From assembly GCF_003931855.1 (NCBI RefSeq), contig NZ_CP034248.1:3410001-3474000 (forward strand): DNA of 64,000 nt. The letters run 5' to 3'. A model generated the notes under the pieces. That model was not told where the DNA came from. It searched no databases and worked only from the letters and a program-made list of their open reading frames with translations. The stretch comes from Paenibacillus lentus. Its GTDB lineage: Bacteria; Bacillota; Bacilli; Paenibacillales; Paenibacillaceae. This document shows positions 8,691 to 17,629 of this stretch, in pieces; position 1 is the stretch's first letter; each line of letters begins with the position of its first letter. The position numbers were made by a program, and so were the translations under genes.

Positions 8691-9092
8691 ATGTTGAGAT
8701 ATAGTACATATCAAAGTATTTATGATCGTAAATCAGATTCACGGGATCAAGGTGCGCTGCGAACAATCTTTTCCCGCTGGAATGAAGGTCTTACTAACTT
8801 TATGCCGAATATTTTCTCCAAAACAAGTTTAATTAAAGCAATCCTATTTATTCTGCTAGTGGTGATTGCATGGGCCGGGATGGTTACGGTGGTAGCCTCG
8901 TCTCCTGGTCATGCCAATGAGAAGGTAGAAACCGTTGTGGTTAAACGCGAGGATTCACTATGGAAGCTTGCTGTTACTCATAAACCAGGTAACATGGATA
9001 CGAGAATCTATGTCGATGCTATAAAGAGAGCAAATAATCTAAAAGGCAGCAATATTCAACCTGGGGATATTCTGATTATGCCTATGAAATGA
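8691..9092 (+). CDS. yneA: YneA-like SOS cell-division suppressor with LysM domain
   Basis: The 133-residue product has one membrane segment (about residues 44-68) after a hydrophilic N-terminus, then an extracytoplasmic LysM domain (VVKREDSLWKLA ... IQPGDILIMP). In Bacillus, YneA is induced by DNA damage and delays septum formation. The same divergent lexA/yneA arrangement and the SOS boxes in front support this identity more than the protein alone would. The N-terminal cytoplasmic part (about 43 residues) is longer than in B. subtilis YneA. A GGAG motif precedes the ATG. Confidence 0.85.
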   Translation: MLRYSTYQSIYDRKSDSRDQGALRTIFSRWNEGLTNFMPNIFSKTSLIKAILFILLVVIAWAGMVTVVASSPGHANEKVETVVVKREDSLWKLAVTHKPGNMDTRIYVDAIKRANNLKGSNIQPGDILIMPMK

Positions 9093-9136
9093 TCGGTATT
9101 TTCAATCTACCTAAATCCAAGTTTAATTTATGAAAG

Positions 9137-9172
9137 AAGGAACCACAGGGATCTCTGCAGTTCCTTTTTTTT
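9137..9172 (+). terminator. Terminator after yneA
   Basis: AAGGAAC (9137-9143) pairs with GTTCCTT (9160-9166), extended by CAG/CTG inside, followed by a T run. Confidence 0.85.
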
Positions 9173-9175
9173 GCT

Positions 9176-9501
9176 GTACTACAATCATTGCGGTAGCAAG
9201 CGTAGCGAATTAACATGTTAACGGTGCCCTGCAGGAAGGCAGATTGTACTGTTTGACTACAATTGTCTTAACACTTATTCTTGAAGAAGATGCTGTATTG
9301 GCAAGATCGCCATTTATCACCCTGTAATGTCGCGTTTGTCGCCCTTATCCAATAGAAATCAAATCTGGGTTTGCTGTCTTGACAAGCTCTGTTTGTCATG
9401 TCAATGTAAGGATGAATGCCTTGCGCGATACTGCTGCTTTCATAGCGTCTTGGCTGGTATTTGCATTAGAGGTATCATGATTAAATCATCAGGAGGACAA
9501 T
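9176..9501. other. Noncoding spacer between yneA and ynzC
   Basis: I see no convincing gene in these 326 nt. A short frame at 9327-9524 is Cys-rich, lacks a ribosome binding site and overlaps the start of ynzC. A TTGACA at 9379-9384 could be a -35 element but no good -10 follows; it also forms a dyad with TGTCAA at 9399-9404. A 13-nt palindrome ATGATTAAATCAT lies just before the ynzC ribosome binding site. In B. subtilis a resolvase-like gene, yneB, occupies this place; I find no remnant of it. Confidence 0.5.
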
Positions 9502-9675
9502 ATGGATATAGATGCAATGGTTAAACGTATTAATGAATTAGCACGTAAGAATAAGGCCGAAGGGCTGACAGAGGATGAGATGCTGGAACGTGCGCAACTG
9601 CGTGAGACCTATCTTCAGAACATAAGAAGAAATTTCCGCCAGCAGCTTGAATCCATTGAAGTGGTGGATAAATAA
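9502..9675 (+). CDS. ynzC: DUF896 (YnzC-like) small protein
   Basis: A 57-residue protein of the DUF896/YnzC family starts at ATG 9502 behind AGGAGG (9491-9496). It shows the family pattern IDAMVKRINELARKNKAEGL, then LTEDEMLERAQLRETYL and RRNFRQQLESI, predicted as two helices. B. subtilis YnzC also lies downstream of yneA in the SOS region. The function is unknown. Confidence 0.9.
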   Translation: MDIDAMVKRINELARKNKAEGLTEDEMLERAQLRETYLQNIRRNFRQQLESIEVVDK

Positions 9676-9679
9676 ATAG

Positions 9680-9700
9680 GCCGGCCATTGGTCGGCTTTA
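9680..9700 (+). terminator. Weak terminator after ynzC
   Basis: GCCGGCC (9680-9686) pairs with GGTCGGC (9690-9696) around a 3-nt loop, followed only by TTTA. Confidence 0.45.
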
Positions 9701-9722
9701 CATATGAGCAAGGAGGTTCAAA

Positions 9723-10718
9723 ATGATGGAATACGCATATCTTGGCAGAAGCGGTTTAGCTGTGTCGCGGCTATGTTTGGGGAGTATGACCTTTGGTGGT
9801 CAAACGGATGAAGCGGAATCGGCCAAAATGATCCATGCTTTTCTCGATCAGGGGGGGAACTTTATTGATACGGCCGATGTGTATACCGAAGGGCGCTCCG
9901 AAGAGATCGTAGGCAAGCATATTAAAGACCGACGCTCGGAAGTTATTTTAGCTACCAAGGTTCGTATGCGGACATCACCTGACGTTAACGGGTTTGGCGC
10001 TTCGCGCAAGCGGATCATGGACGGTGTTGACGCCAGTCTAAAAAGGCTGGGGACGGATTACATCGATCTTTATCAAATTCATGTGTGGGATGCGGATACT
10101 CCAGTTGAAGAGACGCTGCGTGCCTTGGATGATTTGATTTCCTCAGGGAAAGTGCGTTACATCGGATGCTCTAACTATTTGTCATGGCAGCTGATGAAAA
10201 GTCTCGGTATCAGCGAATTCAGAGGATACTCCAGGTATATTTCCTTGCAGCAGCAGTACAGTCTAATCAATAGGGAAGCGGAGCGCGAGCTCGTCTCGCT
10301 TTGCGCGGAGGAGAAGGTCGGAATTATTCCATGGGCACCGCTGGGCGGTGGATTCTTGACGGGAAAATACCGCCAGGGCAAAGCGCCAAGCGAGGGTCGT
10401 CTCGGCACAGCGAAATCTGGAGAAAGCAGTTGGGAGAACCGAGCTTTAGATAAGAACTTTGCGATTTTAGAAGCCGTACTTCAGGTAGCCGAAGAAACGG
10501 GCAAAACCCCGGCACAGGTATCGCTGAATTGGCTGCTGGAGCAGCCTTGCATAACATCTCCGATCTTTGGTGCGAGTACGTTCGAGCAGTTCGAGGAGAA
10601 TATGGGCTCGGTCGGCTGGAGATTGCCGTTTGAGCTGCGTCAACGACTGGATGAAGTGAGCGCACTGCCCGATGAGTACCCCGCCCGATTTTTAAGCAAA
10701 TTCAGCAGAAATATTTAA
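9723..10718 (+). CDS. Aldo/keto reductase
   Basis: This is an NADPH-dependent aldo/keto reductase of about 331 residues. The catalytic tetrad can be seen: Asp and Tyr in FIDTADVYTEGRSEE, Lys in ATKV and His in YQIHVWD. The C-terminal cofactor-binding region is present (SLNWLLEQPCITSPIFGAST). It resembles the YhdN/YccK-type group; the substrate is unknown. Start is ATG 9723 or 9726 behind AAGGAGG. It is 22 nt before the next gene and may be cotranscribed with it. Confidence 0.92.
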   Translation: MMEYAYLGRSGLAVSRLCLGSMTFGGQTDEAESAKMIHAFLDQGGNFIDTADVYTEGRSEEIVGKHIKDRRSEVILATKVRMRTSPDVNGFGASRKRIMDGVDASLKRLGTDYIDLYQIHVWDADTPVEETLRALDDLISSGKVRYIGCSNYLSWQLMKSLGISEFRGYSRYISLQQQYSLINREAERELVSLCAEEKVGIIPWAPLGGGFLTGKYRQGKAPSEGRLGTAKSGESSWENRALDKNFAILEAVLQVAEETGKTPAQVSLNWLLEQPCITSPIFGASTFEQFEENMGSVGWRLPFELRQRLDEVSALPDEYPARFLSKFSRNI

Positions 10719-10740
10719 TCATCTAGGAGGAAGAAGATCG

Positions 10741-11277
10741 ATGGCTTCATTTGACAGAAAAGTTGAGCGCAATCAGATGAAACTGAACAAGAAAGGGAAA
10801 AACCCGCTCAATAACAAGGGCAGCGGCCGTGTGGGCTCGGGGAGTACGATGGGACCTAGGGGAGACGGCGATATTTTTAAAGGTAGGAAAATAATCCTTC
10901 CGCTCTTATTAGTCCTCTTGGCCGGGCTATACGCAGGTGTGGCTTTAGCGGGCGGCGGAGCAGAGGTAAGTACAACGATGTTCTGGCTTACCATTGTTCT
11001 ATACGTTATTTTGGCTATTGCTCTATTTCTCAACAAGCCTTATTTGCGAATCAACAAAAATTACTTATTCACGGCGAAGTTTAATCGGGATCGAATGCTT
11101 GAAGCCGGTCAAATCAGCAAAATCACAGCATCTGCAAACAAAATCGTGATTACGCCGAAAGCTAGCGGGCAGAACTGGGTGTTCCACCGCAGACGTAATT
11201 TGTTTGATACCCCAGCGATGGCAGAACGATTGGAAACTTTCGCGAAAGCACATAAAGTTAATTTCATTAAAGAATAA
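10741..11277 (+). CDS. Small membrane protein, unknown function
   Basis: I do not recognise this 178-residue protein. A basic, Gly/Asn-rich N-terminus (about 45 residues) is followed by two membrane segments (about residues 48-70 and 77-97) and a soluble C-terminal domain with FTAKFNRDRMLEAGQISKI and a basic HRRRNLF turn. It starts at ATG 10741 behind AGGAGG, 22 nt after the aldo/keto reductase gene. Confidence 0.7.
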   Translation: MASFDRKVERNQMKLNKKGKNPLNNKGSGRVGSGSTMGPRGDGDIFKGRKIILPLLLVLLAGLYAGVALAGGGAEVSTTMFWLTIVLYVILAIALFLNKPYLRINKNYLFTAKFNRDRMLEAGQISKITASANKIVITPKASGQNWVFHRRRNLFDTPAMAERLETFAKAHKVNFIKE

Positions 11278-11338
11278 ATGAAGTACAATCTAAAGCAGGG
11301 AACATTTCATTATTAGGGAGAAGAGAGGACAGACAGAG

Positions 11339-12139
11339 ATGACAATCAAAGCGGTATGTTTCGATTTGGACGATACGTTGTTATGGGACGAGCGTAGCGT
11401 GCATGAGGCATTTAGAGAAACGTGCTTAAAGGCACAAGCGGCGGTAGGTACGAATCCTGAGAAGTTGGAAGAGGCAGTTCGCAAGGAAGCTAGAGCGTTA
11501 TATGAATCATATGAGACTTTTCCATTCACAAAAATGATTGGGATCAATCCATTCGAGGGCCTGTGGGCCCATTTCTCGGCTGGCGAGCAGCCTGAATTTC
11601 GCAAACTAGAGCGGTTGGCTCCGGGATACCGCAAGGAGTCCTGGCGTCTAGGTTTGCTTGCTTTAGGCGTTGATAACGAAGAACTGGCAGCTGAGCTTGC
11701 TGAACAGTTTGGCCAAGAACGTCGCTCCCGTCCGCATGTATACGAGGAGACATTTCAGGTGCTGAAGGAGCTTAAAGGGCAAGTAAAGTTGCTGCTTCTT
11801 ACCAATGGCTGCCCGGCATTACAGCGGGAGAAGCTGGATGGTGTTCCAGATCTAGCCCCATATTTTGACGAAATTATAATTTCCGGGGCGTTCGGCAAAG
11901 GCAAACCGGATCCGTCGATCTTCCAGCATGCGCTGGAGCGGCTTGGCGTTGAAGCGAAGGAAGCGATCATGGTAGGGGACAAGCTCACTACAGACATCAT
12001 TGGTTCGCTTGGCGTGGGCATGACAGCGGTGTGGATCAACCGTGTTGGTCACATGCGGGACGATGAAATTGTTCCAGACTACGAAATCAAACATTTATCC
12101 GAGCTTCATGATATTGTGGCTGCAATTAACCAGAACTAA
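11339..12139 (+). CDS. HAD-superfamily hydrolase
   Basis: The 266-residue product carries the four HAD motifs: FDLDDTLLW (I) at residues 8-16, LLTNG (II), GKGKPDPSIF with the Lys (III), and VGDKLTTDI (IV). An alpha-helical C1 cap lies between motifs I and II. It resembles the YfnB/YjjG-type phosphatases, which act on nucleotides or small phosphate metabolites. GGGAGAAGAG precedes the ATG. A strong terminator follows. Confidence 0.88.
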   Translation: MTIKAVCFDLDDTLLWDERSVHEAFRETCLKAQAAVGTNPEKLEEAVRKEARALYESYETFPFTKMIGINPFEGLWAHFSAGEQPEFRKLERLAPGYRKESWRLGLLALGVDNEELAAELAEQFGQERRSRPHVYEETFQVLKELKGQVKLLLLTNGCPALQREKLDGVPDLAPYFDEIIISGAFGKGKPDPSIFQHALERLGVEAKEAIMVGDKLTTDIIGSLGVGMTAVWINRVGHMRDDEIVPDYEIKHLSELHDIVAAINQN

Positions 12140-12145
12140 CAATAG

Positions 12146-12198
12146 AAGAAGCTGCTCCGGGCTTCCGTGTCTTGCGGAATCGGAGCAGCTTCTTTTTT
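12146..12198. terminator. Terminator between the HAD gene and mtnD
   Basis: A 14-bp stem, AAGAAGCTGCTCCG (12146-12159) with its complement at 12181-12194, contains a nested TTCCG/CGGAA hairpin and is followed by TTTTC. Confidence 0.9.
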
Positions 12199-12234
12199 CA
12201 TCTTATTATGGATTTGTTGCCCGAGATCAACAAG

Positions 12235-12777
12235 CTAGGATTTCTGGAAGGTAGGATCATCGTATGGGTGAGCAATCCAACCATTCTCCTCCACAAAAAG
12301 GCGGACAGCTACGACCTTACGCTCATCGGTCAATGTGAAGAAATGAGCCGTATTTTCAGGCACCGAGATCAGATCGCCAGGTACGAGATTAACGTCAAAA
12401 TAACCTGTTTCATCATCGCCTTTAATGATAAAGGTTCCTGCTCCAGAGATGATGACGCGGATTTCGTCTTCTGTATGCGTATGAATCTGCTCAAATTTAG
12501 CAAGGAGTTCCTCGATATTTGGCGTCGCCTCGCTCAAAGTAATGACATCCCACGTGCGATAACCGCGTCGTGCGACCAAATCTTGAATTTCTGCTTCAAA
12601 GGTATTCAGAATTTCGCTCTTTTGTTCATCGGATAAAGTGAAATTGTCTTGAAGCTGAGCAGGGAGTTTACCCACGTCCCAGTGTTCATAGATCACTTCG
12701 TATCGGCTCAGGAATTTCCGAACATTGTCGTCACCGGAAATAATTTCGTTCGTGTTTCTTATTCTGATTTCCGCCAT
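12235..12777 (-). CDS. mtnD: Acireductone dioxygenase MtnD
   Basis: This cupin enzyme of the methionine salvage pathway cleaves acireductone to the keto acid precursor of methionine plus formate. Metal ligands are visible: HxHxxxE in HTHTEDEIR and the later His in NTAHFFTL. The frame extends to 12843, but I start it at ATG 12777 behind GCGGGG, giving 180 residues, the normal family length, with the usual MAEIRI-type N-terminus. The other salvage genes (mtnA, K, W, X, B) are not in the window, so this copy stands alone. It is divergent from metH, which also supplies methionine. I see no S-box riboswitch in the 205-nt gap. Confidence 0.93.
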   Translation of the reverse strand: MAEIRIRNTNEIISGDDNVRKFLSRYEVIYEHWDVGKLPAQLQDNFTLSDEQKSEILNTFEAEIQDLVARRGYRTWDVITLSEATPNIEELLAKFEQIHTHTEDEIRVIISGAGTFIIKGDDETGYFDVNLVPGDLISVPENTAHFFTLTDERKVVAVRLFVEENGWIAHPYDDPTFQKS

Positions 12778-12982
12778 AGGTTTACCCCGCTTTCGTTTTG
12801 ATATGATTGCATTATATCTGATACCTTCCCGTGTTGTCGACACCTAAATTGATTTGTGCCTTACGAGTCCATCACACGCCATAAGAGGGTTTGCAGATTC
12901 ATCTAAATAGATTGGAGCCCTTTCCTTTAACGCTTTGTTCTGTTAAACTAAATGTTAATGTTTTGTGGGAGGGATAAAGATC

Positions 12983-15900
12983 ATGAGTAAGCCTAGCTTA
13001 GAGTCCAGAATGAAAGAACGAATATTGATCCTCGACGGTGCCATGGGTACTATGATTCAGCAGGAGGATTTATCACCAGTCGATTTTGGCGGTGAAGAGC
13101 TGGACGGCTGTAATGAGATGCTCGTGCTCACCCGTCCTGACGTGATCCAGAGGATTCACGAAAAGTATTTGGAAGCTGGCGCCGATTTAATTTCAACAAA
13201 TACGTTCGGTGCGACTTCCGTTGTACTGGCCGAATACGATATACAAGATAAATCGCGTGAAATCAACTTGGCGGCTGCCCGCTTGGCGATTGCCGCTGCC
13301 GAAAAGTACAGTACGCCAGACCATCCGAGATATGTTGTCGGGGCTTTGGGTCCAACGACAAAAACTTTATCGGTCACAGGAGGCGTCACATTTGATGAGT
13401 TGGTCGATAGCTATGAGGAACAGGCGCTTGCACTAGTGGAGGCAGGGGTCGATGTTTTGCTGCTGGAGACGTCGCAGGATACGCTAAACGTGAAGGCGGG
13501 CAGTATCGGTATTACCCGCGCGTACGAAGCAACGGGCAAGAAGTTGCCGCTGATGATTTCGGGCACAATTGAGCCAATGGGCACGACGCTTGCGGGACAG
13601 AATATTGAGGCTTTCTACATCTCGCTGGAGCATTTGAAGCCGATTTCCTTCGGCTTGAACTGCGCTACAGGTCCTGAGTTTATGCGGGATCACATTCGTA
13701 CTTTATCCGATATGTCCAGTGCAGGGGTAAGCTGTTATCCGAATGCGGGGCTGCCTGATGAGAACGGTAAGTACCATGAGTCGCCGGAATCACTGGCAAG
13801 GAAAATGGGTGCTTTTGCCGAGCAAGGCTGGCTGAACATCGCTGGAGGTTGCTGTGGCACAACGCCAGAGCATATTGCCGCGCTTGTTGAGACGTTGAGA
13901 CAGTATGCCCCGCGTGAACTTAACGGAAAACACCCCGCTGCCGTGTCCGGTATTGAGACGGTATATCTCGAGGAAGATAATCGTCCGATTATGATCGGTG
14001 AGCGGACAAATATTTCCGGTTCGCGAAAATTCAAACGCCTAATTAAGGAAGGAAAGTTCGATGAGGCATCGGAAATTGCTCGCTCGCAAGTGAAGGGCGG
14101 AGCGATGGTCATCGATATTAACCTACAGGATACGGATATTGACGAAGCCTATGCAGTGGAAAATTTCTATCCTATGGTTACAAAAAAAATCAAAGCGCCG
14201 ATAATGATTGATTCCACCTATGATCATATTATAGAGCTGGCGCTCAAATATTCCCAAGGCAAGGCGATTATTAACTCCATTAACCTTGAGGATGGGGAGA
14301 CGAAATTCGAGCAGATCGTTCCGCTGATTCATCGATACGGCGCTGCCGTCGTCTGTATTTTGATTGATGAGCGCGGACAAGCGGTATCCCGTGAGGCGAA
14401 GATGGAGGTGGCTACCCGGGCCTATGAGTTGCTTGTTCATAAATACGGGTTACAGCCGGAGGATATTATATTTGATCCGAATATGTTCCCGGTCGGCTCT
14501 GGAGATCCTCAGTATATCGGGTCTGCAGTGGAGACCATTGAAGGGATTCGCATGATCAAGGAGAAATACCCGAGAGCTAAGACGATTCTTGGTCTGAGCA
14601 ATATCTCCTTCGGGTTGCCTGATGCTGGCCGCGAGGTGCTGAACTCTGTCTATTTGTACCACTGTACAAAAGCGGGCCTCGATTACGCGATCGTCAATAC
14701 GGAGAAGCTGGAGCGTTACGCATCGATCTCGGAAGAAGACCGCCGCTTAGCGGAGGAACTTATTTTTAATACGAATGATGAGACGCTCGCCGCGTTTGTC
14801 GCCGCTTTTCGGGACAAAAAAGTGGAGAAGAAGGTAAAGGCGGATTCTCTCACTCTGGAGGAGCGGCTCGCCAGTTATGTTGTGGAAGGCAGCAAGGAAG
14901 GCTTGATACCAGATTTGGAGGAGGCTCTTAAGAAATACAGCCCCTTAGATATTATTAACGGTCCTTTAATGGCAGGGATGGAAGAAGTCGGCCGTCTGTT
15001 CAATAACAATGAGCTGATCGTTGCAGAGGTTCTGCAAAGCGCTGAAGTGATGAAGGCATCGGTGGCTTTCCTGGAGCCGTTTATGGAAAAAGACGAGTCC
15101 TCCGTTAAAGGTAAAATCTTGCTCGCCACGGTAAAAGGCGATGTTCATGATATTGGGAAGAATCTGGTGGAGATCATTTTATCCAACAATGGTTATCAAA
15201 TCATTAATTTGGGTATAAAAGTACCACCGGAGCGTATTATTGAGGCTTATCGTGAAGAAAAGCCCGATGCGATCGGTTTATCCGGTCTGCTTGTGAAGTC
15301 CGCACAGCAAATGGTTTTAACCGCTCAAGATTTGCGAAACGCAGGAATTGAGGTGCCGATTCTCGTCGGAGGAGCTGCCTTAACTCGCAAATTTACGAAG
15401 ACGCGGATTCGCCCGGAGTATGACGGTATGGTAATTTATGCCAAAGATGCGATGGATGGGCTGGATTTAGCAAACAAGCTGATGGATCCAGCGAAAAGAG
15501 AAGAGATGCAAGCTGCAATGGAAGCGGAGAAAGAGGCTGAGGCCAATGTGGCAGTGGCGGTTAAAGAGCTGCCGAAGCTGACTCGCGTAGAACGCTCCAA
15601 CATTTCTACCGATGCGCCCGTGTTTAGTCCGCCGGACTTGGAGCGGCATATTCTGCGCAACTATCCGATAAGCCACATTATTCCATATATCAACATGCAG
15701 ATGCTGCTTGGACATCATTTAGGACTTCGGGGCTCTGTCGAGCAGCTGCTGGCCAAAGAGGATCCAAAGGCTGTGCAACTGAAGGAAACTGTCGATCAGA
15801 TTTTATATGAAGCAGTTACAGACGGCATTATTCAGGCACAGGCCATGTATCAATTTTTCCCGGCACAATCCTCTGGAAATGAGATCATTATTTATGATCC

Positions 15901-16423
15901 AGAGGATCATTCCAAGGTACTAAAGACGTTTGATTTCCCGCGTCAACGCGTTGAGCCTTACCTATGCCTGGCGGACTTCTTAAAATCCGTCGATAGCGGC
16001 GTTATGGATTATGTTGGTTTCCTCGTGGTGAGTGCTGGTCAAGGAATTCGCGACCGTTCGGAGCAACTGAAGGAAAAGGGCGATTATCTTCGCTCTCATG
16101 CTCTGCAGTCCGTAGCTCTGGAAGTCGCAGAAGGCCTTGCAGAACGCGTTCACCATATGATGCGCGATACATGGGGCTTCCCTGATCCGCAAGATATGAC
16201 GATGAAGCAGCGCTTAGGCGCACGCTATCAGGGAATTCGTGTATCCTTTGGTTATCCGGCTTGTCCTGATCTGGAATATCAGGGGCCACTCTTTGAATTG
16301 TTGAAGCCGGAGGATATTGGCGTTGAGCTGACAGAAGGCTTTATGATGGAGCCTGAAGCTTCGGTATCTGCCATGGTATTTGCTCATCCACAGGCGCAAT
16401 ACTTTAACGTTGATAAAGCCTAG
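12983..16423 (+). CDS. metH: Cobalamin-dependent methionine synthase MetH
   Basis: MetH transfers the methyl group of methyltetrahydrofolate to homocysteine through cobalamin. The 1146 residues cover all four modules. The homocysteine domain has zinc Cys residues in NCATG (about 225) and GGCCGTT (about 287). The pterin domain begins around IGERTNISGSRKF. The cobalamin domain has DVHDIGKN at about 718, whose His is the lower cobalt ligand. The C-terminal activation domain contains RYQGIRVSFGYPACPD. I start at ATG 12983, 9 nt after GGGAGGG, rather than at GTG 12965, which overlaps that ribosome binding site. No B12 or SAM riboswitch is recognisable upstream. A terminator follows. Confidence 0.97.
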   Translation: MSKPSLESRMKERILILDGAMGTMIQQEDLSPVDFGGEELDGCNEMLVLTRPDVIQRIHEKYLEAGADLISTNTFGATSVVLAEYDIQDKSREINLAAARLAIAAAEKYSTPDHPRYVVGALGPTTKTLSVTGGVTFDELVDSYEEQALALVEAGVDVLLLETSQDTLNVKAGSIGITRAYEATGKKLPLMISGTIEPMGTTLAGQNIEAFYISLEHLKPISFGLNCATGPEFMRDHIRTLSDMSSAGVSCYPNAGLPDENGKYHESPESLARKMGAFAEQGWLNIAGGCCGTTPEHIAALVETLRQYAPRELNGKHPAAVSGIETVYLEEDNRPIMIGERTNISGSRKFKRLIKEGKFDEASEIARSQVKGGAMVIDINLQDTDIDEAYAVENFYPMVTKKIKAPIMIDSTYDHIIELALKYSQGKAIINSINLEDGETKFEQIVPLIHRYGAAVVCILIDERGQAVSREAKMEVATRAYELLVHKYGLQPEDIIFDPNMFPVGSGDPQYIGSAVETIEGIRMIKEKYPRAKTILGLSNISFGLPDAGREVLNSVYLYHCTKAGLDYAIVNTEKLERYASISEEDRRLAEELIFNTNDETLAAFVAAFRDKKVEKKVKADSLTLEERLASYVVEGSKEGLIPDLEEALKKYSPLDIINGPLMAGMEEVGRLFNNNELIVAEVLQSAEVMKASVAFLEPFMEKDESSVKGKILLATVKGDVHDIGKNLVEIILSNNGYQIINLGIKVPPERIIEAYREEKPDAIGLSGLLVKSAQQMVLTAQDLRNAGIEVPILVGGAALTRKFTKTRIRPEYDGMVIYAKDAMDGLDLANKLMDPAKREEMQAAMEAEKEAEANVAVAVKELPKLTRVERSNISTDAPVFSPPDLERHILRNYPISHIIPYINMQMLLGHHLGLRGSVEQLLAKEDPKAVQLKETVDQILYEAVTDGIIQAQAMYQFFPAQSSGNEIIIYDPEDHSKVLKTFDFPRQRVEPYLCLADFLKSVDSGVMDYVGFLVVSAGQGIRDRSEQLKEKGDYLRSHALQSVALEVAEGLAERVHHMMRDTWGFPDPQDMTMKQRLGARYQGIRVSFGYPACPDLEYQGPLFELLKPEDIGVELTEGFMMEPEASVSAMVFAHPQAQYFNVDKA

Positions 16424-16435
16424 CGATAAAATAGC

Positions 16436-16461
16436 AAAACCCTCCGGACACGGAGGGTTTT
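16436..16461 (+). terminator. Terminator after metH
   Basis: AAAACCCTCCG (16436-16446) pairs perfectly with CGGAGGGTTTT (16451-16461) around a 4-nt loop; the T run is the end of the stem. Confidence 0.85.
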
Positions 16462-16489
16462 GACCATATGGACGGAAGGAGAGAGAAGA

Positions 16490-17422
16490 ATGGAGCTATA
16501 TTTCTTGGGAACTAATGCAGGCGTTCCTTCGTTAGAGCGTAATGTCACTTCAGTGGCGCTCCGCATGCTTGAAGAACGCCGGACGTTCTGGTTGTTCGAT
16601 TGCGGAGAAGGAACTCAGCATCAGATCCTTCGTTCTCCTCTCAAGCTTAGCAAGTTAGAGAAGATATTTATTACGCATTTGCATGGCGATCATTTATTTG
16701 GTTTGCCTGGGCTGATATCCAGCCGTGCTTATCAAGGTGGGGAGGATCCACTTACAATATACGGCCCGGTCGGATTGAAGCAGTACATTCGTACTTGTCT
16801 GGAGCTTAGCGAATCACACATCAGTTATATTTTAGATATTGTCGAGCACGAAGGTGGACTTCTTTTTGAAGATGAATCATTTCGTGTGGAGGCTTCGCAG
16901 TTGGAGCATCGGGTGACCAGTTATGGGTATCGGGTGACGGAAAAAGATTTGCCGGGCAAGCTCGATACGGCCGTGTTGGAGAGCTATGGCATTCGTCCTG
17001 GCCCGCTCTATGGTAAATTAAAACGGGGCCAGAGTGTTGTAGCACCGGACGGGCGGATACTCCACGCATCCGCGGTACAAGGCAAGCCAAAGAAAGGTAG
17101 AATCGTTACCATTCTTGGGGATACTCGGCCGTGCGAGTCCGTGCTTACATTAGCGCGAAATGCCGATGTGCTGGTGCATGAATCCACATTTCTTCATGAG
17201 CTGAAGGATACGGCGCATACATACTATCACAGTACGTCTCGCCAAGCGGCTGAGGCTGCTCAGCAAGCGGGAGCAAAGCAGCTGTACTTAACGCATCTAA
17301 GCTCCCGATACAAATATGAAGAGCAGTTGATAGAGATGGAGCAAGAAGCGCGGGCTCTTTTTCCGAATTCCATCATTGCGCGTGAGCATGTCTTGTACGA
17401 TGTGGAACGGACAGTTTATTAA
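16490..17422 (+). CDS. rnz: Ribonuclease Z (tRNA 3'-end processing)
   Basis: RNase Z cuts the 3' trailer from tRNA precursors that lack an encoded CCA. The 310-residue product is a metallo-beta-lactamase fold protein with the zinc motif HLHGDHLFGLPG near residue 63, GDTRPC near 210, HESTF and the late THLSSRY. The length is that of short-form bacterial RNase Z. Start is ATG 16490 behind GGAAGGAGAG; the longer frame from TTG 16460 runs through the metH terminator. Confidence 0.96.
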   Translation: MELYFLGTNAGVPSLERNVTSVALRMLEERRTFWLFDCGEGTQHQILRSPLKLSKLEKIFITHLHGDHLFGLPGLISSRAYQGGEDPLTIYGPVGLKQYIRTCLELSESHISYILDIVEHEGGLLFEDESFRVEASQLEHRVTSYGYRVTEKDLPGKLDTAVLESYGIRPGPLYGKLKRGQSVVAPDGRILHASAVQGKPKKGRIVTILGDTRPCESVLTLARNADVLVHESTFLHELKDTAHTYYHSTSRQAAEAAQQAGAKQLYLTHLSSRYKYEEQLIEMEQEARALFPNSIIAREHVLYDVERTVY

Positions 17423-17629
17423 AATTATTTTCCGGGAAAGCGCAGGAAATGACAGGCCGCTTCAAAGTTTGATAAGGACAAAGCGCGGAAACTTATCCTG
17501 CTTCGATGCCTTTCGACTTGATGCGGCTCTAATTTGCTTGCCGGAAATTAAGAAGCGGTGAAATTTGCCTCTGCTTTGTTTTTCTATGTAGAATATAAAG
17601 AAGCAATCGTTTACGGGAGGGTACCGAAA

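Noticed and set aside
9327-9524. 65-codon frame before ynzC
   Set aside because: Cys-rich, no ribosome binding site, overlaps the ynzC start and resembles no family.
12172-12636. 154-codon frame on the + strand opposite mtnD
   Set aside because: It is antisense to a gene with clear cupin motifs and starts in the terminator.
12844-12982. Possible SAM or B12 riboswitch before metH
   Set aside because: No S-box core and no B12-box sequence could be found; the gap is also short for either.
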